DNA of 64,000 nt from Pelagicoccus enzymogenes. Its GTDB lineage: Bacteria > Verrucomicrobiota > Verrucomicrobiia > Opitutales > Opitutaceae. A program made the translations under genes and the position numbers. The notes beneath the pieces are model-generated. The model saw nothing but the letters and a program-made list of their open reading frames with translations, ran no database searches and was not told the DNA's origin. The stretch lies in assembly GCF_014803405.1 (NCBI RefSeq), contig NZ_JACYFG010000060.1, positions 34,399-98,398 on the forward strand, read 5' to 3'. Below are positions 52,775-61,736 of this stretch, piece by piece (position 1 is the first letter of the stretch; the number at the start of each line of letters is the position of its first letter).

Positions 52775-53890
52775 CTAATCTAGGAGCGTATCCAGTTTTT
52801 GGTACGGCAGCCCGAAAGCTTCTGCCACTGGTTGAAAGACGATTTTTCCGTAGACCGTGTTTACGCCGCTTGAGATCGCTTTTGATCGGCGGCAGGCCTT
52901 CTTCCAGCCTTTGCCCGCAATCTGCAGAAGGTAGGGAAGCGTGGCGTTGGTGAGGGCCAAGGTCGACGTCATGGGCATCGCTCCCGGCATATTCGTGACG
53001 CAGTAGTGCACGATGCCGTCGACCTCGTAGATTGGGTTTACGTGATTGGTCGGTCGCGAGGTTTCGGTGGAACCCCCTTGGTCGATGGCCACATCGACAA
53101 TTACGGCCCCCTTTTTCATCAGAGCCAAATGCTCGCGTTTCACCAACTTCGGAGCCTTCGCCCCTGGAATCAGGACGCTTGAGATCACCACGTCAGCTTC
53201 GCGCAAGGCTTCGCGAATGTTCAGCGGATTCGACATCAGGGTAACCACATTGGGCGGCAACACGTCTGAGAGGTAGCGAAGCTTCTGCAGGTTCACGTCC
53301 AGGATAGAAACGCGAGCGCCCCAACCGGCCGCCATCTTGGCGGCATTGGTTCCTACGACCCCTGCTCCGATAATGACCACGTTGGCGGGAGCCACCCCCG
53401 GCACTCCGCCCAGCAAGACGCCTCGCCCCCCATGCTCCCGCTCCAAGTACTTCGCCGCCTGCTGGATGGCCATACGCCCCGCGACCTCGCTCATGGGCGT
53501 AAGCAGCGGCAGGCTGCCGTCTCGCTCCTGAATCGTCTCGTAGGCGATGGCGATGCAGCCAGAATTCGAGAGCGCCTGGGTGAGCTCCAGCGACGCAGCG
53601 CAATGGAAGTAAGCAAATACGATCTGTCCCCGCCTGATGAGCGAATATTCCTCTGAAACGGGTTCCTTCACCTTAGTGACCAATTCGCAGCCTCGCCAGA
53701 CTTCCTCGCTCCCCTGCGAGAGCTTCGCTCCCGCCGCGCGGTAGTCCTCGTCGCTGAATCCGCTCGCCTCGCCCGCTTCTTTCTCCACCCAGACCTCGTG
53801 TCCTGCTGCCAGCAAGGTTTCCACGCCCGCCGGCGTGAGAGCGACACGATTTTCTTCCGTTTTGCGTTCTCTAACGACTCCGATCACCAT
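52775..53890 (-). CDS. ald: Alanine dehydrogenase
   Basis: 371 residues. It reversibly oxidises L-alanine to pyruvate and ammonia with NAD+. Signatures are MVIGVVRERKTEENRVALTP, the catalytic region around VFAYFHCAAS and AIAYETIQ, LLTPMSEVAGRMAIQ and PANVVIIGAGVVGTNAAKMA (Rossmann). Then come DVVISSVLIPGAKAPKLV and VDVAIDQGGSTETSRPT. The length and motif order are standard. It is transcribed on its own, 74 bases upstream of the metalloprotease on the same strand. Confidence 0.96.
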   Translation of the reverse strand: MVIGVVRERKTEENRVALTPAGVETLLAAGHEVWVEKEAGEASGFSDEDYRAAGAKLSQGSEEVWRGCELVTKVKEPVSEEYSLIRRGQIVFAYFHCAASLELTQALSNSGCIAIAYETIQERDGSLPLLTPMSEVAGRMAIQQAAKYLEREHGGRGVLLGGVPGVAPANVVIIGAGVVGTNAAKMAAGWGARVSILDVNLQKLRYLSDVLPPNVVTLMSNPLNIREALREADVVISSVLIPGAKAPKLVKREHLALMKKGAVIVDVAIDQGGSTETSRPTNHVNPIYEVDGIVHYCVTNMPGAMPMTSTLALTNATLPYLLQIAGKGWKKACRRSKAISSGVNTVYGKIVFQPVAEAFGLPYQKLDTLLD

Positions 53891-54174
53891 GCTTAATCTT
53901 AAGCGCTTCTATACCGCTTCGCAAGTTGCTGACTGGGAGAGAGTACAGGCGCCTAGAGCCTTTTCGCTGGGCAGCGGTAGAGTCCGTTACTCAGAACCTG
54001 GGGTAAATGAATGTTTTTTGAGTAAAACGAGGTGTATTCCCCATCTTTTTCAACGCTTTTGCCACGATTTCGCTACGGAAGATTGGGAGGCTACCGATTT
54101 TTTAGAGCAGCAAGGGCTGGTACCTTGCGAACGTGAAAATCCCATCATCCCAACATCAACTGAAATCCATTACC

Positions 54175-54510
54175 ATGAAGAAAATTAAGACTGCGATACA
54201 CGCCTTATTGCTTGCCGCGCTAGCCTTTACTGCACTCCCAGCCCTCAATGCCAACGACTGGGATGAGCAACCATCGATCAAGAAGAGCGTGGCTCCGGAC
54301 AATCCCAACAAGTTGGAAGGCATGGTGATGGCGACGATCAATATCGACGAGAAGGGATTCGTAGTCAGCGCCGAGATCGCCAAGTCAACCGACGCAGCGC
54401 TCGACTCCAACGTGCTCGACGCCGTTAAGCAATGGCGCTTCAACCCAGCCAAGAAGGGCGGCTCCGCGATCGCTTGCAAGATCAACGTCCCCTTCAAGTT
54501 CAAGGGTTAA
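54175..54510 (+). CDS. Periplasmic TonB C-terminal domain protein (stand-alone)
   Basis: 111 residues from the ATG at 54175. A signal peptide (MKKIKTAIHALLLAALAFTALPALNA) is followed by about 85 residues with TonB-CTD features: LEGMVMATINIDEKGFVV, ALDSNVLDAVKQWRFNPAKK, and a final INVPFKFKG. It has a cleavable signal in place of the usual membrane anchor and no proline-rich spacer, so it is not a conventional energy transducer. It may bind TonB-dependent receptors or another periplasmic partner. A strong intrinsic terminator follows. Confidence 0.88.
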   Translation: MKKIKTAIHALLLAALAFTALPALNANDWDEQPSIKKSVAPDNPNKLEGMVMATINIDEKGFVVSAEIAKSTDAALDSNVLDAVKQWRFNPAKKGGSAIACKINVPFKFKG

Positions 54511-54540
54511 AAGAACAGCGCGACGACTCACACGCTTTCC

Positions 54541-54572
54541 GACGCCTTCCCATTGGGAGGCGTCTTTTTTTG
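54541..54572 (+). terminator. Intrinsic terminator of the TonB-CTD gene
   Basis: Stem GACGCCTTCCC / GGGAGGCGTC (54541-54564) followed by eight T. Thirty bases past the stop. Confidence 0.92.
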
Positions 54573-54621
54573 GTTCATCAACAGAAGCAGTAGAAATTGC
54601 TGGCAAAGTAGCCCGTGCAAC

Positions 54622-54685
54622 GGTGGGAAGCGGCCTTGTCCCGCGATTTGCTTGGTTGAATCGTGCCGCAAGGGCACTTCCCACC
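54622..54685. repeat. Palindromic GGTGGGAAGCGGCC repeat (REP-like)
   Basis: GGTGGGAAG ... CTTCCCACC arms with a partially pairing middle; related in sequence to the 27593 and 38940 elements (AAGCGRCCTTG core). It lies between two convergent genes, after the terminator. Confidence 0.8.
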
Positions 54686-54738
54686 GGAAAACTCAAAATT
54701 CCCGCAAAATGTTGATGAGCCCTTTTCTTGCTTTGTCT

Positions 54739-55953
54739 CTAGGCCTGCACTGGGCGTCCGCTACGCCGTAAGGTCACGTACATGGCGGATACGATCACGA
54801 TGGAAACGAATACCAAGGAAGAGCCCACGATCGCGGTACCGGTAGCCCCCATTCCAGAAATCAGATAGAAGCCGAGAAAAGGGGCCAAGATCCCGCGAAT
54901 GCCGGTCGTGAAGGTGTGCACGCTCATGTAGGCAGAAGCCCGTTCGGGTTTAGCGAACTTGGTGACCCACAAGCTCCAGGAGATGTTGGCGCCAGCCATG
55001 GCTGTTCCAAGTACCGCCGCCGAGGCGTAGATAACCCACATGTTGGCAGTCGTCAGGAAAAGAATGATCGAGAACATGATCATGGCATTGAGGACGATGC
55101 GCAGCAGCATGAAATCCAAGTGGTCGAAAAGGTAGCCCCAGACGCGGGACGTCAGGAAACGGAACGCGGCTGGGATCCCGATCGTCACCATCATGACCGT
55201 CAGTTTGCTGGCCACGATTCCATACTCTGGCTGCAGGAGGTACTCCACGCGCAGTGGCAGCACCATAAGGTTTCCGAAGCCGAGAAACATCCAGCTGACC
55301 AGCAGTACGCCGAACTTCTTGTCTTCGATCGCGTAGCCAAGGTTTTGCAGCGGGTTTTGGGCGACACCCTTGGGAACTGAACTGGACGGTATCCGCGAAA
55401 CGGCGACGCCGGTGAGGATATAGGCCAAAGCGATCGCCAGAAAAACCCAGCGGTAGGTTTCAATGTTGGTGTCCAGTATCCATCCGCCCAGCACGCTGAA
55501 GCCAAAGGCAGCCGCCACGTTGACCATCATGCTGATCGATAGGTACGCTCCCCGCTTGTTGGAGGGATAATTGAAGGTCCAGATCTGCACCAGCAAGGGC
55601 ATTGACTGAGCCGACAGCGCAAATGCGAAACAGGCTGGAATGAGGAAGCCCAAAAGCGTCTCGGCGAAACTCGCGATCGCGAGGGCAATTCCAGACAGGT
55701 AGGCGATCCAAGCCGTCAGTTGGCTCGCCGTGAAGTTCATACGCGAAAACAAGCTCAAGCTAAGCGGATTGCAAAGCAGCCCCAGCGGGCCAGCTGCGGC
55801 GATGATTCCCTTTACGGTATCAGGAGCATGAAAAATCCCGATCGCCACGATCAAGGCAAAGCCGCCATATCCCGTTTCCACGATCCCCGACAAGCCGCCC
55901 CGCACGCAATCCCAGCGGAAGGTCTGTTTCGTCTTTTGCTCGTCGGCTAACAT
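54739..55953 (-). CDS. Major facilitator superfamily transporter
   Basis: 404 residues from the ATG at 55953. About 12 hydrophobic helices. MFS features are the helix 2-3 loop and intact proline/glycine-rich turns such as ALIVAIGIFHAPDTVKGIIA, FNYPSNKRGAYLSISMMVNV, and the second-half WGYLFDHLDFM motif, plus FAKPERASAYMSVHTF. Substrate unknown; the family spans drug efflux and nutrient uptake. Isolated gene on the minus strand, divergent from the following large protease gene. Confidence 0.88.
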   Translation of the reverse strand: MLADEQKTKQTFRWDCVRGGLSGIVETGYGGFALIVAIGIFHAPDTVKGIIAAAGPLGLLCNPLSLSLFSRMNFTASQLTAWIAYLSGIALAIASFAETLLGFLIPACFAFALSAQSMPLLVQIWTFNYPSNKRGAYLSISMMVNVAAAFGFSVLGGWILDTNIETYRWVFLAIALAYILTGVAVSRIPSSSVPKGVAQNPLQNLGYAIEDKKFGVLLVSWMFLGFGNLMVLPLRVEYLLQPEYGIVASKLTVMMVTIGIPAAFRFLTSRVWGYLFDHLDFMLLRIVLNAMIMFSIILFLTTANMWVIYASAAVLGTAMAGANISWSLWVTKFAKPERASAYMSVHTFTTGIRGILAPFLGFYLISGMGATGTAIVGSSLVFVSIVIVSAMYVTLRRSGRPVQA

Positions 55954-56133
55954 GCGGGCCACCCTAGCTTAACGAACTGAACAAAAAAGAAAATTCGGCT
56001 GAGTGTCTCAGGACCGCCGACCCATTGGACGTTGTAAAAAAATGCATTCCAATCTAATCTTTTGCTATCTTTCGCTACCGTCCGGCCGATGAGGTCGAAC
56101 TGAGCCCTCCGAAAGTCCTCGAACCTGTGCCCT

Positions 56134-59100
56134 ATGAAGATTTGGAAAGCAAAACGGACCCTATTCACTCTCCTCTCCCTGACGCTGGTCGCCAGCTTTG
56201 CCATTCTCTTCCCGCTACTTGGGCCCGCTTCCAAAGATGCCTCAGCCCCTCGCCCTCGCTTAGCTCAGCTCGTCGAGGAGCTTGAAAGCTCCGGAAAAAC
56301 GCTGCTTCAGCAATCGCTTGTCCTCGCGAACAGCGACACGGATATTCCCGAAAGGATCTTGGAACAAGCCCGAGCGAGAGCCGAAGCCATGTCGCAGTTG
56401 ATGGAGTCCGACCCTCAACGCGCCCTCGACCTCGCCTTCTCTTATGCCGCGTACGCAAGCTTGCCCCCCGAAATCCAAGCTATCGTGGAACGCCCGTTCA
56501 CAGAAATCGCCGACTATCGGGCGGTGATCATCTGCGACCATGATTCGAGCAACGACGACCAACGGCACTCGCTGCAATTTGCGGACGGACGCCGCTTACC
56601 CATATCTCGAAGTGACATACCTCGACTTTTTTTATCCAAGGAGAAGGTACCCCTGCAGGGGATAGAACTCGCCGGGAAAAGCGTCGTGCGCACCACGATT
56701 TTTCAAGAACTAGGTTCAGAGGATGCCGCTTGGGCTTCGGATCACCTTCCCTTGGCGAACGTCGATCCAGCAGCGGATTTCCTGAACGGCGCCAAAATAG
56801 ATGCGGAACCTCTTGTGGCCGTTTCCGGTGGCTACCGATTCCATTTCGCCAGTTCCCAATCCATCGCCCAATTGGAAAGCCTCCTGGGCAAGCTCGATGC
56901 GCGTCCTGGCCTAGCGATTGGTAGCCCAGCTTTCCTCGCTAAACTCCCTCAAGAAGGCGCCCCGTTCAGTGCTGAGGCGTTCCAATTGGCCCAAGAAGTG
57001 GAAGCGGCACCGCCCCCTGACGAGGTACGAGACTACCTAATCATACGCGTCGCGTTCTCTGATCTGCCGGAAACTCCTTACAGCAAGGAAGATCTAGAAG
57101 CTTTGATCGATAACAACGTCGCTCCTTACTTGACGGAGTACTCGTACAACAAAACGACAGTTGATGTCGCCGTCACCGAGTCCGTCTATCAACTTGCCGC
57201 AAGTACCAGCTTTTCCAATACAGACGATCTTCATGATGCTGCAGTTGCGGCGTATATGGCAGACGGCAATGCGAATCCGAACTCCCAATACGAAGTCGTT
57301 TCAGTAATCTTTCCAAAACTGGATTTTGAGTGGACCCAATTCGCCGGTCTCGCCTCAGTGGGAGGTCGAGAACAGTGGCTGAACGGCAAGGCAAACGCCG
57401 AGACCTGCCTCCACGAGCTGGGACACAATTATGGTCTCGCCCACGCTACTTATTGGAAGTTCGACAATAGCAACGCAGCGTCCCTCGACCCCATCGATCC
57501 AAGCGGAGCGGAAATCGACTACGGAGACATATTTGACGTGATGGGAGATGGTGAGGTGCAAGTGGGACACTTTCACATGCCGGCAAAGCGGAGACTCGGT
57601 TGGTTGGATGAAAGCAACTTCGAGGACCTGACATCAGGAAACGATAGCGGCACTTACCGCGTCTATTCATTCGACAGCGCTGCGGCTTCCGGAATTCAGG
57701 CACTTAGGATTCCTAAATCCGGCTCTGAGCAGTACTACTGGGTTGGCCACCGCATGAAGTATCCCGGGATCCCGAACCTTTCAAGAGGCGCCTATCTCCT
57801 CTGGGAACGTCCAATTTCCTTCAATACACGTTCCATGTTGATTGATACGACACCTGGCTCTCCTGATGGAAGGACAGACGCGGGACTGGCTTTGGGGAGA
57901 ACATTCTCGGATATCGCCTCCGGAGTCCATATAACGCCAGTCGGAGCCGGGCAGAACAGCAGCGGCTCCTATCTGGACATAGTAGTCAACCTCGGAGATT
58001 TTTCAGGAAACCAATCTCCCAGCGGTACCCTGACTGCATCCTCTACCGGGGAAGCTCGAAGCGAAGTGGCCTTCTCTTTTGAAGGGAGTGATCCAGATGG
58101 GGACTCGCTTTCCTATCACTGGGATTTCGGCGATGGAACGGTCGAAGTTAGTTCCGCTGCAGTGAATCACTCATTCCCCGTTGGAGGAACCTATACCTTG
58201 AACCTGACCGTGTCTGACATGAAGGGTGGCACTTATACCGCCAGCGCCACCGTCGAAGTGAGCGACCCCATAACCGAATTCACGAGCGCCAACATCGGTA
58301 GCAATTTAAACCTGCAGGACCTGGCGGCGAACGGCACCCACGTCGTTGCAGTGGGAACTCCCGGAGCTGTGCTGAGTTCCGCAGACGGAGCTAGCTGGAC
58401 TCAGTCTGGAGGCTCCGCCGCTTTCAACAAATTCTTCTACGACGTGATTTGGACCGGTTCCGAATTTATGGCAGTGGGAGGTGGTTCGACCGGCACGACC
58501 TCTTGGACCGGTACTGTCATAATGTCCCCGGATGGGCAAACCTGGACAAGCGATTACACCACAAGCGCAACCGTAGGGTCACGCGGATTCGTGAGCGCAG
58601 CATACAACCCTCTGGCCAATCAATTCGCGGTTATTGCGAGTGATGGCAGCGTCCACCTGAGAGATGACCAAGGTAATTGGACGAGCAATTACCTCTACGG
58701 AGAAACGATTAACGTTTCTGAAGACGCAACCATTCTTTTCCGCGACGGAAGCTATTTGGTCGGAGGCTACCGATTCGGAGCTGACCCGATAGAGGATTCG
58801 CTGATACTGTTGCGATCCGCGGACGGCTTGATTTGGGAGGACCTCGCCAAGGAAAGCGGATTTGACAGCTGGAAAGGCTTACACGCCTTGGCCCAGCTGG
58901 GAGGGGAGCTGCTCGGAAGCGGCTTTGCTGCAGATATAAGGTACTCCACGGACGGAGGAGATACTTGGACCTCCAACCAGGAAACGCAGGACTTCGAGGC
59001 GGAATCTTTTGCTTGGGGCAACGATATCTTTTTTGCCCACGGCCTGAGGCGCAACACTGGCGCCGCGCAAAACTATCTTTCGACCGACGGGCGTAATTGG

Positions 59101-59595
59101 AAACCAATCACGACCAGCACCGGAACCGCTCCATTTAACGATTGTATCTTTTTCAAGGATACATTCATCCTAGCGGGGGATCAAGGTGCACTATTTCGTT
59201 CCTCGAGATTTGGAACTCTTTCGAACTCCCCCTTCCAAGCTTGGATCGTCGGATTTGTCTCGGACGAGTCTGAACAGGGGGCAGTCGCCAACCCCGACCT
59301 AGACTGGGCACCCAATTTCATGGAGTTCGCCCTCGGCAGCGATCCGTCGGACCCAGCCTCCATACCGACGCCCCCCTCCCTCACCCGAAACAGCGACGGA
59401 ACGCTCACAGTGAGCATACCAAGATTCGCCAAGACCGACATCGTGCTTAGCCTCGAATGGTCCACGAACCTAACTGTTTGGTCCGACCTTTCCGCAACGA
59501 TCTCGACCGACAGCGACGCCTTGCTAGAGCTCACGACGTCTCAGTCGTTCACGCAGGCCAACGCGGTCTTCATTCGCATCAAGGCTAACCAATAG
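56134..59595 (+). CDS. Secreted metzincin metalloprotease with PKD and BNR-like repeats
   Basis: 1153 residues. A signal-anchor-like N terminus (KIWKAKRTLFTLLSLTLVASFAILF) is followed by a 380-residue propeptide-like region. The zinc site is CLHELGHNYGLAHATYW (near 427), HExxHxxGxxH. Then a beta-rich region and a PKD domain (about 630-710), with SDPDGDSLSYHWDFGDGTVE and the terminal YTLNLTVSD. Residues about 720-1030 are repeats around GAVLSSADGASW and LLRSADGLIW like BNR/sialidase repeats. The end is a Verrucomicrobia-style tail with NFMEFALGSDPSDP and VFIRIKANQ. Likely exported to act on proteins or polysaccharide-bound substrates. Confidence 0.9.
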   Translation: MKIWKAKRTLFTLLSLTLVASFAILFPLLGPASKDASAPRPRLAQLVEELESSGKTLLQQSLVLANSDTDIPERILEQARARAEAMSQLMESDPQRALDLAFSYAAYASLPPEIQAIVERPFTEIADYRAVIICDHDSSNDDQRHSLQFADGRRLPISRSDIPRLFLSKEKVPLQGIELAGKSVVRTTIFQELGSEDAAWASDHLPLANVDPAADFLNGAKIDAEPLVAVSGGYRFHFASSQSIAQLESLLGKLDARPGLAIGSPAFLAKLPQEGAPFSAEAFQLAQEVEAAPPPDEVRDYLIIRVAFSDLPETPYSKEDLEALIDNNVAPYLTEYSYNKTTVDVAVTESVYQLAASTSFSNTDDLHDAAVAAYMADGNANPNSQYEVVSVIFPKLDFEWTQFAGLASVGGREQWLNGKANAETCLHELGHNYGLAHATYWKFDNSNAASLDPIDPSGAEIDYGDIFDVMGDGEVQVGHFHMPAKRRLGWLDESNFEDLTSGNDSGTYRVYSFDSAAASGIQALRIPKSGSEQYYWVGHRMKYPGIPNLSRGAYLLWERPISFNTRSMLIDTTPGSPDGRTDAGLALGRTFSDIASGVHITPVGAGQNSSGSYLDIVVNLGDFSGNQSPSGTLTASSTGEARSEVAFSFEGSDPDGDSLSYHWDFGDGTVEVSSAAVNHSFPVGGTYTLNLTVSDMKGGTYTASATVEVSDPITEFTSANIGSNLNLQDLAANGTHVVAVGTPGAVLSSADGASWTQSGGSAAFNKFFYDVIWTGSEFMAVGGGSTGTTSWTGTVIMSPDGQTWTSDYTTSATVGSRGFVSAAYNPLANQFAVIASDGSVHLRDDQGNWTSNYLYGETINVSEDATILFRDGSYLVGGYRFGADPIEDSLILLRSADGLIWEDLAKESGFDSWKGLHALAQLGGELLGSGFAADIRYSTDGGDTWTSNQETQDFEAESFAWGNDIFFAHGLRRNTGAAQNYLSTDGRNWKPITTSTGTAPFNDCIFFKDTFILAGDQGALFRSSRFGTLSNSPFQAWIVGFVSDESEQGAVANPDLDWAPNFMEFALGSDPSDPASIPTPPSLTRNSDGTLTVSIPRFAKTDIVLSLEWSTNLTVWSDLSATISTDSDALLELTTSQSFTQANAVFIRIKANQ

Positions 59596-59598
59596 CCG

Positions 59599-59835
59599 TC
59601 ACCGGAAAACGAATACGTAAACCAGCAAAGCTACCAGGCCGATGCTGATGACCGTTCCCAGAAGGCGGCTATCGCTTTTTTCGGGAGCGAACTCCTCCGG
59701 CAACTCGATCCCGTCATAAATGGAATCTTCGTTCCATCCTGTCTCGGGGCAGCTGCCGCAGCTTTCGCAGGCCGCGGCCCCCTCTTCCACATAGTCACCG
59801 CAATTGGGACAATAGCCTGGCGGTTTGAAACTCAT
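59599..59835 (-). CDS. Small zinc-ribbon membrane protein
   Basis: 78 residues. An N-terminal zinc ribbon (YCPNCGDYV ... CESCGSCP) with two CxxC pairs, an acidic linker, then a C-terminal membrane helix (about 60-77). It is last in a minus-strand cluster of four and overlaps the S4-domain gene by 4 bases (TCAT). Function unknown. Confidence 0.75.
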   Translation of the reverse strand: MSFKPPGYCPNCGDYVEEGAAACESCGSCPETGWNEDSIYDGIELPEEFAPEKSDSRLLGTVISIGLVALLVYVFVFR

Positions 59836-60074
59836 TCCGGCTTTGCCAAGATGGCGATTTCCAAGCCCGCCACCTGCACGCGATTACCGGCCACCAACTT
59901 GCGGCGCACGCGTTCCTCGACTTCGCCGTCTACGGAGACCAGGCCCGAGCTAATCACTTGCTTGGCCTCTCCCCCGCTCATCACCACGTTTTCGAACTTC
60001 AGCAGCTTGTTCAGTTCCACGTACTCGCCGCGGAGCGTCACCTCGCGTCGTTCACTTATCGACTCTTCAGACAT
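59832..60074 (-). CDS. S4 RNA-binding domain protein (YbcJ-like)
   Basis: 80 residues, almost all one S4 domain: VELNKLLKFENVVMSGGEAK, then VISSGLVSVDGEVEERVRR and KLVAGNRVQVAGLEIAIL. YbcJ-family proteins bind structured RNA, probably ribosomal. It overlaps the zinc-ribbon gene by 4 bases and lies 43 bases after the Mpv17-like gene, suggesting an operon. Confidence 0.88.
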   Translation of the reverse strand: MSEESISERREVTLRGEYVELNKLLKFENVVMSGGEAKQVISSGLVSVDGEVEERVRRKLVAGNRVQVAGLEIAILAKPE

Positions 60075-60117
60075 GGCGGCAAACTACCAGCGAGCGGTTC
60101 CCCAACAACCAAAAACG

Positions 60118-60804
60118 TCAGGATTCGGCGAGGACCTTGTCCACCCGCTTCTTGCCGATAACGCTCACGAGCAGCACGAAAAAGCAGAGTACCAGTTGGA
60201 AGAGCGGCAGTTGCAGCGAGCTCGGCATAGAGTAAATGAAGGCGGTACCAGGAATCCATACTACCCAAATCGCAACCAGTACGCCCAAGACCTCTAGGAG
60301 GAAAAAATCCCGGTCGAGCTCTCTTTTGAACCGTCGCCAAGAAAACCCGCAATCCTTCCAGCGGTAGAGCAAGGCAGTCACCGGGGCCGACCAGACCGGG
60401 CAAAATACAAATTGGTCGAAGAGCACCTTCTTCAAGACCGTCAGCGCCTGATTATCGCTGCCGAACAGAATCGCCTGCATGCGGTACAGAAAATCGATCT
60501 CTATCCCCTTCCAGCTCCAAGCTCCAAGGAAGAAGATCCCAACTGCCCAAAAGTCGGATCGCTCCACCTTGCCGACGGAAACCAGATACAGGAAGGGCAC
60601 GAGCCCTCCGAAAACCCCGGTAGTGACCGCGGAATACCAGTAGCCGTAATCAACTTTCACTTTCGCGATCCAATCGTAAGCTCCGCGAGCTTCCGGAACG
60701 AAGTAGTAAACGCCTACCACCACGCAGGCGATCGACTGCAAAACCAGCCCTGGCACTATGTTAACCCTCACCCCTTGGGCGCAGCGTTTCAGAAGGCGGC
60801 TCAT
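60118..60804 (-). CDS. Mpv17/PMP22-like membrane protein
   Basis: 228 residues. Hydrophobic segments at about 16-38, 53-78, 84-96, 172-192 and 198-217. The C-terminal half fits the Mpv17/PMP22 pattern: KKVLFDQFVFCPVWSAPVTA (K...DQ....P), a basic loop, then VAIWVVWIPGTAFIYSMPSS (W..WP..q...Y..vP) and a final hydrophobic run. This eukaryotic family (peroxisomal/mitochondrial channels) is rare in bacteria. The gene lies 3 bases after the methyltransferase-fold gene, so is coupled to it. Confidence 0.6.
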   Translation of the reverse strand: MSRLLKRCAQGVRVNIVPGLVLQSIACVVVGVYYFVPEARGAYDWIAKVKVDYGYWYSAVTTGVFGGLVPFLYLVSVGKVERSDFWAVGIFFLGAWSWKGIEIDFLYRMQAILFGSDNQALTVLKKVLFDQFVFCPVWSAPVTALLYRWKDCGFSWRRFKRELDRDFFLLEVLGVLVAIWVVWIPGTAFIYSMPSSLQLPLFQLVLCFFVLLVSVIGKKRVDKVLAES

Positions 60805-60807
60805 CGG

Positions 60808-61530
60808 CTAGGCAAGCTTGGCCACGTAGACCGCTCCGCAAGATTCCCCCTTCGTGACGGGATTGGCAAACACAACCTTGTGGGCCTCCGCCTCCGCAAA
60901 AACTTTTTGCAGGTGCTTGGTGAAATCGGCCTCTGGCTCTCCATCCGCCCAAAGCGCAAATACGCCTCTCGGCTTCAGCCGCGTTGCCAATTCGCGCAGT
61001 CCCTCCTCCGTGTAGAATCGCGTATTGGTCTGATGCAGCACGTTGGTCGGCGTGTGGTCGATATCCAGCAAAATAGCGTCGTGCTTCTTTTCTGGATACA
61101 GGGGATCAAAGCTTTTGCTGACGTCTCGCGACATGCCGAAGAAGTCGCCGTGAACCAAGCGGCACCGCTCGTCCAAGTTCAAGGTCTCGCCCATGGGAAC
61201 CAATCCGCGTTGGTGCCATTCGATAACAGGCTTCAGGTAGTCCACCACCACCAAGGAAGCAAGCCGCTCGTCCTCCAAAGCCGAAACCGCAGTATAGCCC
61301 AAGCCAAGCCCCCCGACCACCACGTCCAGGGCTTCGCCTTCCGTCGCCGCCAGGCCTAGCTTTGAAAGCTGCCATTCAGCCTCGTGATAGAGCGAAGACA
61401 TGAGGAAGTAGTCCCCCAGCTTGACCTCGAAAATGTCCAGGTCTCCCAACTGAGGCAAACGCCGGCGGCGCAGCATCAAGTCTCCCAATTCGGTTGGCTG
61501 ATAGTCCAGTTCCTCGTAGTCAAAACTCAT
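60808..61530 (-). CDS. Spermidine synthase-like (Rossmann methyltransferase-fold) protein
   Basis: 240 residues from the ATG at 61530; the longer frame to 61719 is unlikely. It resembles spermidine-synthase-type folds: DVVVGGLGLGYTAVSAL (nucleotide-type glycine loop), SLVVVDYLKPVIEWHQ, RCRLVHGDFFGMS, and DAILLDIDHTP. The family binds decarboxylated SAM or SAM; the typical polyamine-binding residues cannot be confirmed. It is probably the first gene of the minus-strand cluster with the Mpv17-like, S4 and zinc-ribbon genes. Confidence 0.78.
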   Translation of the reverse strand: MSFDYEELDYQPTELGDLMLRRRRLPQLGDLDIFEVKLGDYFLMSSLYHEAEWQLSKLGLAATEGEALDVVVGGLGLGYTAVSALEDERLASLVVVDYLKPVIEWHQRGLVPMGETLNLDERCRLVHGDFFGMSRDVSKSFDPLYPEKKHDAILLDIDHTPTNVLHQTNTRFYTEEGLRELATRLKPRGVFALWADGEPEADFTKHLQKVFAEAEAHKVVFANPVTKGESCGAVYVAKLA

Positions 61531-61736
61531 CGCGGCACAACAAGGCCCGTTCGTCAGGCACAAGCCAATCCAAAAATAAACCTTGCTGTTTCTCGATTCC
61601 CTGTCATCCACGCCACCTTCATATCGTGAGCTGGGGCTACTTGTTGGGACATTTAAAGGCTGCCGGCTTATAAACAGATCGATTGGGGCTATGCAGGACG
61701 CATTCGCCGAGTCGGTCAACTAGCCAAACGCAGACC

